Assembly (NCBI GenBank): GCA_016218915.1
Contig: JACRCQ010000042.1
Location: 124,001 to 188,000, forward strand
DNA from: Deltaproteobacteria bacterium
GTDB taxonomy: Bacteria; Myxococcota_A; Polyangia; Polyangiales; Polyangiaceae
Direction of reading: 5' to 3'
DNA: 64,000 nt
Part shown: one piece after another, positions 49,782 through 58,480 of the stretch
How positions within the stretch are numbered: the stretch's first letter is position 1
How the letters are laid out: each line of letters begins with the position of its first letter
Program-made: the position numbers and the translations under genes
The notes under the pieces: generated by a model
Database searches by the model: none
The model's input: the letters and a program-made list of their open reading frames with translations, nothing else
What the model was told of the DNA's origin: nothing

Positions 49782-51854
49782 ATGAGGTACGCGCCGCTCG
49801 CAGCGTTGGCAGTGTTCGCAGCCGTCGGGTGCTCCAGCACAGACTCCAAGGAGCCGGTTCGCTACGTATCCGAGGGGCTCACTCCGATGGCGGGGTGCGC
49901 CGATGCAGAGGCCGCGATTCGACAGGCCGCGATCCAGCAGATGAATCTTGCGCTCGACCAGGTACGCGACCAGGTGCTCGCGTTCACCGAGGATCAGTGC
50001 AGCGACATGGCCATGGAAGACGCGGCCTTTGGCGCATCGAACTCGTCTCCGTCCGCCGGCACCAGCGCGTCGCAGTACTCCACCACCAACAACCAGGTTC
50101 CGGGGGTCGACGAAGCTGACTTCATCAAGAACAACGGCAAGTACATCTACGCGGCCATCGGTTCCACCTTCCGCATCGTCGATGCCTGGCCCGCCGAGCA
50201 GGCCCACGAGATCGCCAACGTGCAGGTCGAGGGCACTGCCAAGAAGCTGTTCGTCGATGGCAACCGCGCCCTGGTCTATTCCTCGATCGGCCCCCAGCCA
50301 GCTCCGGGCCAATACGGCACCAAGGAGTGCACGTACGGCTACGACTGCCAATTCAAAGGGGACGGCAACCCGACCAAGCTCACGGTGTTCGACATCAGCA
50401 ACCCTTCGCTGCCTGTTCGCGTGCGCGAGCTGCGCCTGTCCGGCTCCTACATCACGGCACGTCGGATCGGTACTGCGGTGCACACGGTCGTCAGCGCTCC
50501 AGGGCCCATCTTTCCGGCCATGCAGCTCACCATCCCCCTGATCCAGAGCTGCGTGGCCCGCCCTGCCACCTGGCAGCTGCTCGCTGAGATTGATGAGCTT
50601 CGCGCGACCAACCAGAAGATCATCGAAGCTGCCCCCATCTCTGCGTGGATCCCGTCCGCGGTCGACACCGTCTACGTGGACGGAGTGCCGCAGGGCTCTA
50701 CCGATGTGCTCGCTGGCTGCCAGGGGCTGTACCGCTCCGGGCTCAACGACGGCACCGCGCTGCTGACCGTCTTGTCGATGGACCTGGTGGACCCGAGGCT
50801 GCCCTCGGTCAGCACCATCGTGAGCCGCCCCGGGGCTGCCTACGCGACAGCCGATGCCCTGTACATCTCCGTGCCCCACGAATTCAATCCCTATGCCGGC
50901 TGGTATCCCGGATTCGATGGCCTCCACGAGGCGAGCACCGTGCACAAGTTCGAGCTCGGCAACACGCCGCCGAGCGTGGCCTACGTCGCGAGCGGCAGCG
51001 TCAAGGGGCGCGTGCTCAACCAGTTCTCCATGGATGAGTTCTCCGGGCACCTGAGGATCGCGACTACCACGGGCCGAGCCGGGTCTCCGTCCGTGCACAG
51101 CACGGTCAGCGTGCTCAAGCAGGAAGGCGCTGGGCTGACGCGCGTGGGCGCCGTGGACTACATCGCACCCAGGGAGGACATCCGGTCCGTGCGCTTTGCC
51201 GCGGATCGCGGGTTCGTGGTCACGTTCAAGAAGACCGATCCCCTGTTCATGCTCGACCTGAGCAACCCCACCGCCCCGACGATGCTGGCAGAGCTCAAGG
51301 TGCCGGGTTTCTCGACGTACATGCACATGATGGATGCCAACCACCTGCTGACCATCGGATTCGACGGCGACGACCAGGGGCAGTTCGCATGGTTCGCAGG
51401 AGTGTCGTTGCAGATCTTCGACGTCAGCGATCCGTCGAATCTCAAGCGCATCCACTACGAGGGGATCGGCACCCGCGGCTCCGCGTCAGAGGCGATGACC
51501 AACCACCTTGCGTTCAACTACTTCGCACCTCTCAAGCGGCTCGCCCTGCCCATGAAGGTCTGCGAAGGGGGGAGCGGCGGCTCGTATGGCAGCACGCTCA
51601 CGTTCAGCGGGCTGATGGTCTACGAGACCACGGTCGAGAGCGGCTTCAAGCTCGAGGGCAAGGTCGCCCACCCGAACAGCGTCTCCGGCAGTGGATATGC
51701 CAACGAGTCGTGCCACGACTTCTGGCCCTACACGACCTCCGAGGTCAAGCGCAGCATCTTCATGGAGAGCTTCGTCTATTCGATCTCCGAGAAGCGAATC
51801 AAGGTCAACGCCCTCGCCAACCTCGGAGTCGACGTCGCCGAGATCAAGTTCTGA
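49782..51854 (+). CDS. Beta-propeller domain lipoprotein (PF09826 type)
   Basis: 690 residues, ATG preceded by GGAGG. Lipoprotein signal MRYAPLAALAVFAAVGC. After a short helical region (AAIRQAAIQQMNLALDQVRDQ) with a Cys pair, the family signature TNNQVPGVDEADFIKNNGKY opens the propeller, which continues with FRIVDAWPAE, KLTVFDISNPSLP, AATATADALYISVP-like strands and MLDLSNPTAPTMLAELKVPG. The C-terminus has a Ser/Gly insertion (GGSGGSYGS) and ends FVYSISEKRIKVNALANLG. Family members are secreted, in archaea and bacteria, with unknown function. Convergent with the barrel gene (four bases). Confidence 0.92.
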   Translation: MRYAPLAALAVFAAVGCSSTDSKEPVRYVSEGLTPMAGCADAEAAIRQAAIQQMNLALDQVRDQVLAFTEDQCSDMAMEDAAFGASNSSPSAGTSASQYSTTNNQVPGVDEADFIKNNGKYIYAAIGSTFRIVDAWPAEQAHEIANVQVEGTAKKLFVDGNRALVYSSIGPQPAPGQYGTKECTYGYDCQFKGDGNPTKLTVFDISNPSLPVRVRELRLSGSYITARRIGTAVHTVVSAPGPIFPAMQLTIPLIQSCVARPATWQLLAEIDELRATNQKIIEAAPISAWIPSAVDTVYVDGVPQGSTDVLAGCQGLYRSGLNDGTALLTVLSMDLVDPRLPSVSTIVSRPGAAYATADALYISVPHEFNPYAGWYPGFDGLHEASTVHKFELGNTPPSVAYVASGSVKGRVLNQFSMDEFSGHLRIATTTGRAGSPSVHSTVSVLKQEGAGLTRVGAVDYIAPREDIRSVRFAADRGFVVTFKKTDPLFMLDLSNPTAPTMLAELKVPGFSTYMHMMDANHLLTIGFDGDDQGQFAWFAGVSLQIFDVSDPSNLKRIHYEGIGTRGSASEAMTNHLAFNYFAPLKRLALPMKVCEGGSGGSYGSTLTFSGLMVYETTVESGFKLEGKVAHPNSVSGSGYANESCHDFWPYTTSEVKRSIFMESFVYSISEKRIKVNALANLGVDVAEIKF

Positions 51855-51858
51855 TCCC

Positions 51859-52524
51859 TCACGGCATCAGGGTAGCGCGCACGCCGATCATCACCCACTG
51901 ATGCCCAGCTCGCTCTTCGATGTCCATCGACTTCGTGGGCGACGACCAGGACCTCCACTCCATCCTCGAGTACTGCCCGAACGACACGTCTGCGAACACG
52001 CCGAGGTGCAACGACTCATTCGAATCGAAGTCGGCCCCGATCATCACATGGCCGTATTCGGGTCCACGAAAGGCCACGGACTTGGTCCCCTTGTCCGCGT
52101 ACATCTGCAGCGACGCCCACTCGTAGCCGAATCCGTAGCCCACCCAGGCGTGCGTGGGCTCGCGAGGGGAGAAGTGCCATTGCGCCTGCACGCCCAGCCG
52201 CGTCGACCTGCCGATGCAGTCCGCTCCGGACTCTTCGCATTCGTCGTTCGAGCTGCCACCAGGCCCTCCCACGGCTGCTCCGAAGTAGCCTCCCACGAAC
52301 AGCGAAGGCGTCGCGCGCCACCCTGCGTCGAACGCGATCGGCAGCTGCGCAGCAAACGTGTTGCCGAGTCGATCGTTGGCTCCGTTGGTTGCTGCCCCCA
52401 TCGGCAAGAGCAAGCCCGTTCGAGCCGCGAGCTCGAGCCCGGTCTGCTTGCCCTCGGCCCGTGCTTCCGACAGCGTGCAGGTCAATGAGACGACTGCTGC
52501 TGCAAGCGCAATTGCTGTACGCAT
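51859..52524 (-). CDS. Small exported outer-membrane barrel-like protein
   Basis: 221 residues. Cleavable signal peptide MRTAIALAAAVVSLTCTLSEARA. The mature part has strands with aromatic girdles and short turns (LELAARTGLLLPMGAAT, AQLPIAFDAGWRATPSLFVGG, GVQAQWHFSPREPTHAWVGYGF, HVMIGADFDSNESLHLGVFA, WVMIGVRATLMP), the look of an eight-stranded outer-membrane barrel. One Cys pair (DECEESGADC). Function unknown. Divergent from the Gly-rich lipoprotein gene. Confidence 0.82.
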   Translation of the reverse strand: MRTAIALAAAVVSLTCTLSEARAEGKQTGLELAARTGLLLPMGAATNGANDRLGNTFAAQLPIAFDAGWRATPSLFVGGYFGAAVGGPGGSSNDECEESGADCIGRSTRLGVQAQWHFSPREPTHAWVGYGFGYEWASLQMYADKGTKSVAFRGPEYGHVMIGADFDSNESLHLGVFADVSFGQYSRMEWRSWSSPTKSMDIEERAGHQWVMIGVRATLMP

Positions 52525-52641
52525 GACGTGCTCCCGAGCCGGCAGTCTAACGCGGAACCGTCGCCGGGGGGTACAAAGCCCGGCCTGATGCGCCGATGGT
52601 TGACGCGAGCCTCCCTCGAGCGGGATCATCGCTGAACTCAC

Positions 52642-53742
52642 ATGCGCTCCGAATTCCACAAGGCGTGCTTCGTCGCCTGCTTCCTGCTGCTTTCATGCTC
52701 TGCAGGCGGAGCAGGCGATACCTATGGACCACCACACACCGGCGGCACGGGCGGCGATGAGCAAGGTGGGACAGGCGGCGATGAGCAGGGCGGTGCGGGC
52801 GGCAGCACGGCCGGCACCGGAGGCAAGAACACCGGTGGAGGAGCTACCGGAGGAAAAGGCGGCTCTGGGGGCACGGGCGGTGCTTCCACAGGCGGTACCG
52901 CCGGTGCGTCCACGGGCGGAACCGCCGGCGCTGCCACAGGCGGCTCTGCAGGGGCTGCCACAGGCGGCTCTGCGGGATCTTCAGGCAAGGACGCGGGCGT
53001 GGGTGGCGCTGCAGGCACCGCTGGCGCTGACAGCGGAACCGATGCGAATGAAGCCGGCCCTGATACCGGCTCTCCCTGCCAGCAAGCGCTCGCTGCCTAC
53101 GTCTGGGACTTCGAGACCGCAGGAGGATGGTCCCACGCCAAGATGGATGGCGTTTCTGGAAGCTGGACGTTCGACTCCTGGGAGAGGGGCGTCGCGAGCT
53201 CAGGCCCTGGCTCGTGTCACGGCGGAACGCAGTGCTATGCGACCAACCTCGACAACAACTACATCCAATGCCAGCGCGCTGCCCTGCGCTCTCCCAGCAT
53301 CAATCTCACCGCCTGCGCGCAGACCGAGATCAAGCTCGTGTTCTGGCACTGGTACGACTTCTGGACAGGCACGTACGGCGGGAGCACCTGGTACGACGGC
53401 GGTACGGTCGAGTTCTCGTCCGACGGAGGAACCTCCTGGGCAGTAGCGCCTGGGGTGACCTTTCCCGGAACGATCACGATCAACCCCGACATGGGCTCGA
53501 GCTACGCATGCTTGTCGCCCAACAGCTTCCACGTCGACGGGCTAGCAGGCTACACGCAGGCGAGCGGCTCGGGTTGGGCCAAGGTGGAGATGGCCATTCC
53601 GCAGTCGTTCCGATCGAGCCAGTTCATGGTGCGATTCGCCTACGGCACGGGCGTGAGCTACCAGACCACCAACGAGACGACTTCCATGCAGCACGCGAAG
53701 CCTGGATGGTACGTCGACGACGTGAACGTGGTAGCTCAGTAG
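52642..53742 (+). CDS. Gly-rich-stalk lipoprotein with carbohydrate-binding-like domain
   Basis: 366 residues. Signal MRSEFHKACFVACFLLLSC. A long low-complexity stalk of GG-T, GG-A and GG-S repeats runs from about 32 to 130. The C-terminal domain (about 145-366) is a beta-sandwich: YVWDFETAGGWSHAKMDG, WERGVASSGPGSCHGG, CYATNLDNNYIQCQRA, LVFWHWYDFWTG, TVEFSSDGGTSWAVAP, FMVRFAYGTGVSYQ and the closing GWYVDDVNVVAQ. This pattern, with VEFSSDGGTSW and W-x-V-D-D-V, is that of the MAM/immune-inhibitor-A-like or laminin-G-like sandwiches found in secreted proteins. Its 3' end overlaps the convergent metzincin gene by seven bases. Confidence 0.85.
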   Translation: MRSEFHKACFVACFLLLSCSAGGAGDTYGPPHTGGTGGDEQGGTGGDEQGGAGGSTAGTGGKNTGGGATGGKGGSGGTGGASTGGTAGASTGGTAGAATGGSAGAATGGSAGSSGKDAGVGGAAGTAGADSGTDANEAGPDTGSPCQQALAAYVWDFETAGGWSHAKMDGVSGSWTFDSWERGVASSGPGSCHGGTQCYATNLDNNYIQCQRAALRSPSINLTACAQTEIKLVFWHWYDFWTGTYGGSTWYDGGTVEFSSDGGTSWAVAPGVTFPGTITINPDMGSSYACLSPNSFHVDGLAGYTQASGSGWAKVEMAIPQSFRSSQFMVRFAYGTGVSYQTTNETTSMQHAKPGWYVDDVNVVAQ

Positions 53743-54785
53743 GAACGACGGGACGAAAGGATTCGATCCGTCACCGCGCGCAGGGCGCCGAGCATCTGCT
53801 GGACCCCGGATTCCTGCGCGAAGGTCGTGGCGATGGGATCCACTCCGACCATCGCATCGAAGTCGCTGGCCTGCAGATCCGGACGGCACGAGTCCGAGGC
53901 CGCAGGGTACATGAGATCATTGGAGTGCGACGAGTCGTGCTGCAGCCCGAGCGCGTGCCCCATCTCGTGAGCGATGACGTTGTCCGGGAAGGACACGTGA
54001 CGCAGGATGACCCTGTGTCCCACGAAGAGCGTCGGCGTGAAGTCGCCGTCGATGTGGATGAGATCGTACAGGTTCTTGCTCGGATCCGTGGCAGCGATGT
54101 CGGTCAGTAGCTTGGGGGACAATCCGAGACCTGCGATCTCGCCCCCATTGCTGCTGATCGCACTAGCCACGTAGGGGCTGGCGATCTCGCCGATCACGAC
54201 CACCTGCACGCTCCGCTCCGGGGGCTGGCTGTGGGCCAGGATGAAGTTGCGCACAGGCGCGAACATGATGTCCGCGATGATCCTCTTGCCTTGCTCCTCC
54301 TGCGCCGGCGTCATGCCGCTCAGGGGGATGCCCGCGTTGGCGAGCGCAGCAGTGAACTCCGCCTCTGTGCCGGTGATCGCGTAGCTGAACGCGATCCGCT
54401 CCGGGGCCGCAGGCGTCTTGTACCAGAGCTCGTAGGGCGCGAAGTAGCGCTGCAACCCGTGCGTCTCCAGCCGCGTGTCCGTGTCGGCGATCCCAGTGCC
54501 CCGGAAGAGGTTCGTCGAAATCTGTCCGTTGACCTTGGTCAGCGGAGCCGAAGGCATGCAGTCGGAGGTCGTGCGAGGGGCAAAGCTCCGGAAGTAGTAC
54601 TCGGTGGCACAGGTCTCCATCTCCTTTTGCTCGCAGGCCGCGCCATCATCGGCAGACGCGCACGCCTTGGAGACCGATTCGACGCAAGGGCTGGGCACGT
54701 CGGGCGGCTCCGAGGGCTCGTCCTTGCCGGAGCATCCCGCCAGCGCTGCCACAGCCACAAAGCAAGCAAGCAGATGGACCTTCAT
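53736..54785 (-). CDS. Metzincin-type metalloprotease lipoprotein
   Basis: 349 residues. Lipoprotein signal MKVHLLACFVAVAALAGC. A Cys-rich segment (SPCVESVSKACASADDGAAC) follows, then a long beta/alpha region. The zinc site is HEMGHALGLQHD (HExxHxxGxxH), with the Met-turn LMYPAA about 13 residues later. This is the metzincin signature, so it is a secreted, membrane-anchored zinc endopeptidase, matrixin- or archaemetzincin-like. An N-terminal pro-region may occupy residues 25-190. Convergent overlap of seven bases with the Gly-rich lipoprotein gene; divergent from the lipoprotein at 54885. Confidence 0.9.
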   Translation of the reverse strand: MKVHLLACFVAVAALAGCSGKDEPSEPPDVPSPCVESVSKACASADDGAACEQKEMETCATEYYFRSFAPRTTSDCMPSAPLTKVNGQISTNLFRGTGIADTDTRLETHGLQRYFAPYELWYKTPAAPERIAFSYAITGTEAEFTAALANAGIPLSGMTPAQEEQGKRIIADIMFAPVRNFILAHSQPPERSVQVVVIGEIASPYVASAISSNGGEIAGLGLSPKLLTDIAATDPSKNLYDLIHIDGDFTPTLFVGHRVILRHVSFPDNVIAHEMGHALGLQHDSSHSNDLMYPAASDSCRPDLQASDFDAMVGVDPIATTFAQESGVQQMLGALRAVTDRILSSRRSY

Positions 54786-54884
54786 GCGATCAAGGATGCC
54801 CGGCGAGCCGAGGGCGGTCAACGTCGATACTGTTGCAGCCGACGTGTTGCCGCACGTGCTAGCTTCGAGGCCAGGTACGTCGCC

Positions 54885-55493
54885 ATGACCTTTCGATCGC
54901 CCATTCGCCCGCAGGGCACCATCGTTGCCGCAACCGCGATCCCGTGGCTCCTGCTCGCAGGATGCCACGGTCCCGACCTTGCAACGGTGCCCACGCAGCC
55001 GACGGTCATCCAGCGGGAAGCCGCAGGGTGGACGCGCGTGGTGCAGCCTGGCTGGTTCTCTGCGCTCATGCCCCATGCGCCGGAGCACGGCGAGCTCAAG
55101 ACCACGGCACCGCAAGGCGGCGTGCTCGTCATGAAGCAGGTGTCCACGACGTCGAACGGCACGATGCTCGCCATCGCCTACGCCCAGCTCGAAGGGTTCG
55201 ACGATCACGATGCGATGCTGGCCGAGGTGCGCAAGACCTGGCAGGAGGGCGGAGCGGTCCCGATCCAGAACGTGGACATCGTCGTGGGCGGGCGGGACGG
55301 CGTGGAAGGGTGGCTCGACATTCCACCGGGCACGAAGCTCAATCCCTCGACGAGCCACATGAGCGCGCGTGTGCGCGTGCTTCTGGACCAGAGCCGCGCC
55401 TACCTGCTGATCGGCATCGAGCCTTCCAACACCCAGGCATCGATCCTTCCGAGGTTCTTCGACTCGTTCGAGTTCGCGCCTGTGGCGCGGTGA
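54885..55493 (+). CDS. Lipoprotein of the PsbP/Mog1-like secreted type
   Basis: 202 residues. Lipoprotein signal ends LAGC (TIVAATAIPWLLLAGC). The mature part is a single small alpha/beta domain: TRVVQPGWFSALMPHAPEHG, TTAPQGGVLVMKQVSTTSNG, TMLAIAYAQLEGFDDHDAML, GRDGVEGWLDIPPG, RVRVLLDQSRAYLLIGIE and a closing ILPRFFDSFEFAP. This is the familiar pattern of PsbP/Mog1/LpqN-type lipoproteins in which a final helix-strand closes the sheet. Function unknown. Convergent with the SRPBCC-like gene (17 bases). Confidence 0.83.
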   Translation: MTFRSPIRPQGTIVAATAIPWLLLAGCHGPDLATVPTQPTVIQREAAGWTRVVQPGWFSALMPHAPEHGELKTTAPQGGVLVMKQVSTTSNGTMLAIAYAQLEGFDDHDAMLAEVRKTWQEGGAVPIQNVDIVVGGRDGVEGWLDIPPGTKLNPSTSHMSARVRVLLDQSRAYLLIGIEPSNTQASILPRFFDSFEFAPVAR

Positions 55494-55510
55494 AGCGCTC
55501 CGCTGCGCAC

Positions 55511-56200
55511 TTACTTCCCTGCGCCTTGCGCCCTCAGCTTCTTGACGTGCTCGTCGACATACCCGCGCGCACGCACCGGGGTCGTCATCGCCGCCCGTCG
55601 GATCCGCTCCTCAAAGAGCCACCGCGCAATCCCCGCCCCAAGATCGATCCGGATCTTCCACGTCACCAGCGTCTTGCCATCGCCGTACGGCTCCATGTCG
55701 AAGCTGCCGTAGGCATCATCGAGCGCATGGGGACGCGATGGATCGAGCCAGAACCGTATCGAGGACTTGCCCCCCGCGTAGCGCTCGGTCCGGAGCCGCA
55801 CCGTGTAGCGGCCGCTGAGGATCGATGTCCCCTGCTCGAGCTCCACCAGCTTGTCACGCCCCTCGGTCCCCAGCTCCTTGAGATCGAGCACGCGCGGCAA
55901 CACCTGCCACAGCGCCTCGGTCCGATCGAGAAGCGCGAGTGCTTCATCGGGACGCGCATCCACAAGCACGTACGCGGTGCCTCCCACGTAGCGGTGGGTC
56001 CCTTTGGCTTCATCCTCGTAGTAGATCAACGGAGCGTCGCCGATCTGCATCGGCGCCTGCTGCGTCGGCGCGGGCGCAGGTGCGCGCACCGTAGGTGGCG
56101 CGCCGCCGCAAGCCGACGCGGTCAGCGAGATGGCGATCAGAGCGCTGGCGCACCTGCGAACGCGGGCTGGCCTGCCCCTGATTCTGCGTGACTCGCACAT
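55511..56200 (-). CDS. Lipoprotein with SRPBCC (START/polyketide-cyclase-like) domain
   Basis: 229 residues. Signal with basic N-region and lipobox SAC. After an Ala/Pro/Thr linker the domain reads GTAYVLVDARPDEALALLDRTE, LPRVLDLKELG, GRYTVRLRTERYAGGKSSIRFW, SFDMEPYGDGKTLVTWKIRIDLGAG and a C-terminal amphipathic helix (RARGYVDEHVKKL). This is the helix-grip SRPBCC fold that binds hydrophobic ligands. As a lipoprotein it would work in the periplasm or on the outer membrane, perhaps carrying a lipid or polyprenyl ligand. It starts 37 bases after the glycosyltransferase gene, so it likely belongs to the rpsB-tsf transcript tail. Confidence 0.82.
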   Translation of the reverse strand: MCESRRIRGRPARVRRCASALIAISLTASACGGAPPTVRAPAPAPTQQAPMQIGDAPLIYYEDEAKGTHRYVGGTAYVLVDARPDEALALLDRTEALWQVLPRVLDLKELGTEGRDKLVELEQGTSILSGRYTVRLRTERYAGGKSSIRFWLDPSRPHALDDAYGSFDMEPYGDGKTLVTWKIRIDLGAGIARWLFEERIRRAAMTTPVRARGYVDEHVKKLRAQGAGK

Positions 56201-56237
56201 CGCTCGAGCCGACCCTAAGCGCGCCGATGTCCCCAGG

Positions 56238-57434
56238 TCAACGCGGTGGAGGCAGGATCGACGGGCGCTTGCTAAGGACCTCCTGGTACACCTGCCAGGT
56301 CTCCTCGGCCATGCGATGGGCGCTCAGATCGCGGGCCTTGTTCAGCCCGCGCGCGCGCAGCCGCTCGGCTACGCCGGGCTCGGTCACCACGCGACGCATC
56401 GCTGCCGCGATGTCATCCTCGTTCTCGGGGTTGATCAGCTGCGTGGCGCCCTCGCCGATCTCCCCTACCCCGGCACGGCCTGAGGTGATCACCGGACAGC
56501 CGCATCGCATCGCTTCCGCCACGACCGTCGCAAATCCTTCATGCAACGTGGGGTGGCACAGGCACAGCGCGCCGCGATACAGATCGGCGAGATCCGCGAG
56601 CGGCACTCCGGTGAGAACGTGCGTGCGATCCTCGACGCCCGCGCGGCGTGCGACGCGCATCAGCTCGCGACCGGTCTCGCCCGTGGGCTGCACGAACACC
56701 AGCTGGATCGAACGCTCCGAGGCAAATGCCGAAGCGAACGCACGCACCAGCCCTCCCTGGTTGCGGTACAGCGCCGACCGTCCGACCTCGAGGACGTACC
56801 GCGCCGATGGCCGCACCAGGCGGGCGATCGTCTGCTGCACCCTTTCTTCCGCGGCGCGATCCCCTGCTTCCAACGGCGCGAAGTCGCCCTCGACTCCGTG
56901 GCGCACCAGCCGCAAGCGATCGCGCACGTCCGGCGCGCGCTCCTCGATCGCACGGAACGTGGCTTCGCTCGGCACGATGATCCGTGCCGACAACGAAAGC
57001 GCCTCGGAGACGTATCTTCGGCATGCAATCGCGGTGAGCCGTCCACCGATGCCGCGCGGACGCAGCCACTCCGGGTCCGTGATCCAGAGCACGTCGTGCA
57101 CGGTGGTCACCACAGGCGCCACGATCCCGCTCGGGTAGTACCCTGCGGTCGCGTGCAGCAGGGTAACGCCTCGTGCGTCGAGCACACGGCTGAGCAGCGC
57201 AGGCGCAAGCGGACTCTGCGCATCGCCGGGGACCACGACCTCGTGCACGTTCGGATGCGGCGGCACATCGAACCACGATCGATCGCGCAGCAGCTGGAAG
57301 TGGACGTTCGGCGCAAGACGCGGAAGGTGACGGGCCAGCGAGCGCTGGTAGCCCGGCAGCCCGGATGGATAGGCGCACGCCGTCCTGCATTCGATGCAGA
57401 TCATCGCCCCTTGGCTGACCGTCCCGTTTGTCAC
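56238..57434 (-). CDS. GT4-type glycosyltransferase
   Basis: 398 residues from a GTG with AGGAG six bases upstream, better than the internal ATG (MICIECR), whose AAGGGG sits too close. GT-B fold: N-terminal half with GLPGYQRSLARHL and LHATAGYYPSGIVAPVVTTVHD; C-terminal GT4 signatures RYVLEVGRSALYRNQGGLVR and CHPTLHEGFATVVAEAM (the E-x7-E motif), then GCPVITSGRAGVGEIGEGA. Probably transfers a hexose onto a surface polysaccharide or lipid carrier. The neighbouring polysaccharide deacetylase, 91 bases upstream, supports a shared polysaccharide role. No flippase or polymerase is nearby. Confidence 0.9.
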   Translation of the reverse strand: MTNGTVSQGAMICIECRTACAYPSGLPGYQRSLARHLPRLAPNVHFQLLRDRSWFDVPPHPNVHEVVVPGDAQSPLAPALLSRVLDARGVTLLHATAGYYPSGIVAPVVTTVHDVLWITDPEWLRPRGIGGRLTAIACRRYVSEALSLSARIIVPSEATFRAIEERAPDVRDRLRLVRHGVEGDFAPLEAGDRAAEERVQQTIARLVRPSARYVLEVGRSALYRNQGGLVRAFASAFASERSIQLVFVQPTGETGRELMRVARRAGVEDRTHVLTGVPLADLADLYRGALCLCHPTLHEGFATVVAEAMRCGCPVITSGRAGVGEIGEGATQLINPENEDDIAAAMRRVVTEPGVAERLRARGLNKARDLSAHRMAEETWQVYQEVLSKRPSILPPPR

Positions 57435-57525
57435 CCCGGTCTCCTGCTGCCCATCCAGGTTATCGCACAGTGCTGCCGGCGTGAATCGCTACGGCACACA
57501 TGATGAACGGATGACGCAGACAGGG

Positions 57526-58479
57526 TCAGGGTTGCGAAGACAGAGCGCGCTCCACCTCGGTCGCCGCCTGCTGCAAGGTGACGAACCGGTAGCCGCTCTT
57601 CCTGATCTGGGCAAAAACGCCCTCAAGTACGTTGACCTTTCGACCGTGGTCGATGTCCACATCGGGTTGGTGGCCGATCAATGCCTGCAACCCGTCTCTG
57701 GAGTCCAGGACGTCCATCCCGTGCAGCTCCAGATTGATCACCGGCTCTCCAAGGACCATCTTGGTCAGCAATGACGCGGTGCGCGATCCAGAGAGCGTCA
57801 GGGTCGTTCCGATGTACGGCAGCCTGGCGCCGCGCGTGACCTGGACCGGAAGCTCGATCAGCGGCAGGTCGCCCTGTCGATAGTACGGCTTGCCGGGACG
57901 GTACGGGCGCGTCGGAGAGAGCAGCACCCTGGGGTGGTCTTGAACCGATCGGCTGCGGCGCCCCCGCACCGCGATCATGGTCAGCTTCGCTGCCTTGGTG
58001 GCGAAGTAGGCTGGGCACGGGAAGACCGACGAATCGTACTTGTGACCGGATGCGATCAGCACGTCCATCAGCTCGTCGGTGATCACGTAGCCGGGCGAAC
58101 GAAATCCGATCGGTCGACGTCCCACCGCCCGCTCGATCACGTCTGCGCCGTGCTCGATCTGGCGACGCATCTCGTCAGCAGTGCGTCGCGTCAGATCGTA
58201 GAAGTGATCGAGGGAGTGGTTGGCGATCTCGTGGCCGTGGTCGGCCATCCTGCGCAGGGATTGGGCGCTCTGCTCGCGTGACAGGCTGGCGCCGACCGCG
58301 AACAGGGTCAGGGGCAGGCCCGCGCGCTCGGCAAGCGCGTCGAGCCTGTCGAGCGCTACGTCATGGACTGCAGTTGCGCCCGGCGACTGTGGGGCTGGAA
58401 GGCCGTGGATCGCGTGGTAGTTGGGTATCTCGTCGAGGTCGACCGAGACAGCGCACAGTCGCAGGGATTCAAGCGGCAA
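57526..58479 (-). CDS. NodB-type polysaccharide deacetylase
   Basis: 317 residues if started at the TTG one base after the tsf stop. NodB motifs are all present: motif 1 SVDLDE, motif 2 HEIANHSLDHF, motif 3 GFRSPGY, motif 5-like INLELHGMD. It should remove N-acetyl groups from an amino-sugar polymer with a divalent metal. No signal peptide, so the enzyme is probably cytoplasmic or works on lipid-linked precursors. The start is weak; the only good initiators nearby are the TTG and codons further in, but the conserved strand LRLCAVSVDLDE needs the full N-terminus. Its placement directly behind tsf is unusual. Confidence 0.88.
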   Translation of the reverse strand: MPLESLRLCAVSVDLDEIPNYHAIHGLPAPQSPGATAVHDVALDRLDALAERAGLPLTLFAVGASLSREQSAQSLRRMADHGHEIANHSLDHFYDLTRRTADEMRRQIEHGADVIERAVGRRPIGFRSPGYVITDELMDVLIASGHKYDSSVFPCPAYFATKAAKLTMIAVRGRRSRSVQDHPRVLLSPTRPYRPGKPYYRQGDLPLIELPVQVTRGARLPYIGTTLTLSGSRTASLLTKMVLGEPVINLELHGMDVLDSRDGLQALIGHQPDVDIDHGRKVNVLEGVFAQIRKSGYRFVTLQQAATEVERALSSQP

Positions 58480-58480
58480 G

